Part shown: piece by piece, positions 5,659-6,485 of the stretch
Layout: each line of letters starts with the position of its first letter
How positions within the stretch are numbered: position 1 is the first letter of the stretch
Origin: JBECKQ01 sp040235375
Lineage (GTDB): Bacteria; Planctomycetota; Phycisphaerae; UBA1845
Reading direction: 5' to 3'
Assembly: GCA_040235375.1 (NCBI GenBank)
Contig: JBECKQ010000095.1
Coordinates: forward strand, 1-6,485
DNA: 6,485 nt
Notes under the pieces: generated by a model
Told to the model about the DNA's origin: nothing
What the model saw: only the letters and a program-made list of their open reading frames with translations
Databases searched by the model: none
Translations under genes and position numbers: made by a program

Positions 5659-5682
5659 ATGCCCCGGGGCTCAGGCTGACAT

Positions 5683-5698
5683 TCCGTGGCACCACGGA
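5683..5698. repeat. Near-perfect palindrome TCCGTGG-CA-CCACGGA
   Basis: Seven-base arms flank a 2-base centre, about 30 bases upstream of the mscS -35 box. The form suits a dimeric DNA-binding protein better than an RNA hairpin, since the loop would be too small without opening a pair. No regulator can be named. Confidence 0.4.
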
Positions 5699-5738
5699 TG
5701 CGGGAATTCCGGGCGCTCGAGGTCGAAAGTCGCAAAGC

Positions 5739-5752
5739 GGACACCCGTGTCC
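5739..5752 (-). terminator. Palindrome GGACAC-CC-GTGTCC after the H-X9-DG gene
   Basis: Six-base perfect arms lie 57 bases past the stop of the H-X9-DG gene. On the minus strand the stem is followed by GCTTTGCGACTTT, moderately T-rich for this window. It could be a weak terminator or a protein-binding site for mscS. With only a 2-base centre, an RNA hairpin would open one pair to form a 4-base loop. Confidence 0.3.
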
Positions 5753-5809
5753 CGGGTGGCGAGGGCAGAGACTGGCGTTGATGCTCATTCCAGGGACCGA
5801 TTTCGTCAG

Positions 5810-6485
5810 CTACTTTGCCCGGGCGACGAGATCGATGGCATCCTGGAAGAGACGATCCGGGGAGCGGCAGGGATGTTCCGTCGCGATTGGGGGAGTAGGG
5901 AGCGTGTCGAATTGCCAACCGCGTCCGCGGATCATGGCGGAGGCGCAATCCGTGGTCGCGCAACAGGCGGGCAGGCTTGCCGGGAGCGCGGGCGCCGGCT
6001 CGCGACCCTTGAACTTCAGATAGACGACGTGCCCGTCGGCGAACGCCACGTTGAAGTACCAGCCAACAGAGTGCCATCCGGGGCCGTTACTTTTTCTGGA
6101 AGACGGTTTTTCGGCGCTGGCGGTGAGGGCGGGAGAAGAGCCCTCCGTCCAGCAATAGCGGCCGGCGTTCTCGATGTAGAGGATCGTGCTCTCGGGGCGC
6201 AGCACCTTCGACAACGGGCGGAGGTAGGGAGAGTTGCTGTACATGCGGCAGGAATCTTCGGCATCGCCCGCAATCCAGGTGGCGTTGGCGGCGTACGATG
6301 TGCCGAAGTGATCGTAGGAGGACAGCCTGGTGTCGCGCCACTGCCTGTAATGGTAGCCGGCGAAGCCCGTGTCGCAGGGGCACTTGTAGATCGCGGCATC
6401 GATACGGCTGTCGGACAAAGGCGTACGGTCGGCGGGCCCGCGAAAGCCACTCTTGTAGATGACGTGGTTGAGTGGGCGGTGGTCG
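5810..6485 (-). CDS. H-X9-DG domain (DUF1559-like) pseudopilin-type protein, partial: N-terminus beyond the right edge
   Basis: The last 224 residues are visible, ending at TAG 5812-5810. The frame stays open to the right edge, so the N-terminus is missing; no internal start is needed. Recognisable blocks are DHRPLNHVIY (visible residues 1-10), IYKCPCDTG (32-40, the usual 'CPSDTG' site with Cys for Ser), SSYDHFGTSYAANATW (55-70), and FNVAFADGHVVYLKF (144-158). In this planctomycete-expanded family the N-terminus normally carries a type IV prepilin-like cleavage/methylation segment and a hydrophobic helix. Members are thought to be pseudopilin-like, exported proteins of mostly unknown function. 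Here His138 and Asp150-Gly151 are separated by 11 rather than 9 residues, because GWYF replaces the usual shorter GG turn. After the motif runs a tail of about 65 residues with CC and C (174-175, 180), C206 and a GRGWQFDTLPTPP stretch. It is followed by the mscS promoter region. Confidence 0.85.
   Translation of the reverse strand, partial: DHRPLNHVIYKSGFRGPADRTPLSDSRIDAAIYKCPCDTGFAGYHYRQWRDTRLSSYDHFGTSYAANATWIAGDAEDSCRMYSNSPYLRPLSKVLRPESTILYIENAGRYCWTEGSSPALTASAEKPSSRKSNGPGWHSVGWYFNVAFADGHVVYLKFKGREPAPALPASLPACCATTDCASAMIRGRGWQFDTLPTPPIATEHPCRSPDRLFQDAIDLVARAK

Larger units (their letters stand above)
5501..5809. other. Intergenic region upstream of mscS
   Basis: These 309 bases separate the H-X9-DG gene stop from mscS. 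They hold the mscS promoter, an untranslated leader of about 117 bases with a small hairpin (TGCGG 5568-5572 / CCGCA 5578-5582), and a series of short palindromes between 5645 and 5752. Those palindromes include GCCCCGGGGC (5661-5670) and GGAATTCC (5703-5710). No gene is supported here. Confidence 0.6.

Noticed and set aside
5501..5788. N-terminal extension of the mscS frame to ATG 5788
   Set aside because: The extension runs through the TATAAT promoter and several palindromes, has no Shine-Dalgarno and would bury the clear signal peptide that begins at 5500.
5810..6418. Start of the H-X9-DG gene at 6418
   Set aside because: The codon there is TTG with no Shine-Dalgarno, and the family block DHRPLNHVIY lies upstream of it in the same frame, so the gene continues past the right edge.

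Overview
The window is GC-rich chromosomal DNA, most likely from a planctomycete (Planctomycetota, possibly a Phycisphaerae-like lineage). Two partial genes at the edges point there. The left one encodes a secreted right-handed beta-helix protein with the 'IYVDDDAP...GLSW..AHRYLQDGL' and 'SGDLAGDDGPDFANN' blocks common in planctomycete exoproteins. The right one encodes an H-X9-DG type pseudopilin-like protein ending in 'NVAFADGHVVYLKF', a family greatly expanded in planctomycetes. The taxonomic call is inference from these families.

All five protein genes lie on the minus strand, so the transcription order runs from high to low coordinates. (1) 5810-6485: C-terminal 224 residues of the H-X9-DG protein; its start lies beyond the right edge. 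(2) 4067-5500: an MscS-family mechanosensitive channel with a signal peptide and an Ala/Glu-rich periplasmic coiled coil. It has a near-consensus promoter and a strong Shine-Dalgarno. (3) 3203-3703: a small DoxX-family membrane protein. (4) 1604-2929: a complete MgtE magnesium transporter/channel. It may be preceded by a 16-residue leader ORF and a hairpin. (5) 1-1264: the secreted beta-helix protein, entire at its N-terminus but cut by the left edge.

The genes are not packed as an operon. The gaps are 273 to 363 bases. They hold GC-rich inverted repeats without U-tracts downstream of stops and plausible -10/-35 pairs upstream of starts. This suggests mostly separate transcription units with terminator-like or mRNA-end structures. 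Three neighbours (MscS, DoxX, MgtE) are inner-membrane proteins, two of them for ion or osmotic homeostasis, but nothing shows that they act together.

No tRNA, rRNA, CRISPR array, transposase or phage gene was seen, and no convincing undescribed system. The items most worth a second look are the possible leader ORF plus hairpin before mgtE, the Phe-for-Leu change at both pore-gate positions of the MscS protein, the dyad-rich region upstream of mscS, and the palindromic element between mscS and doxX.
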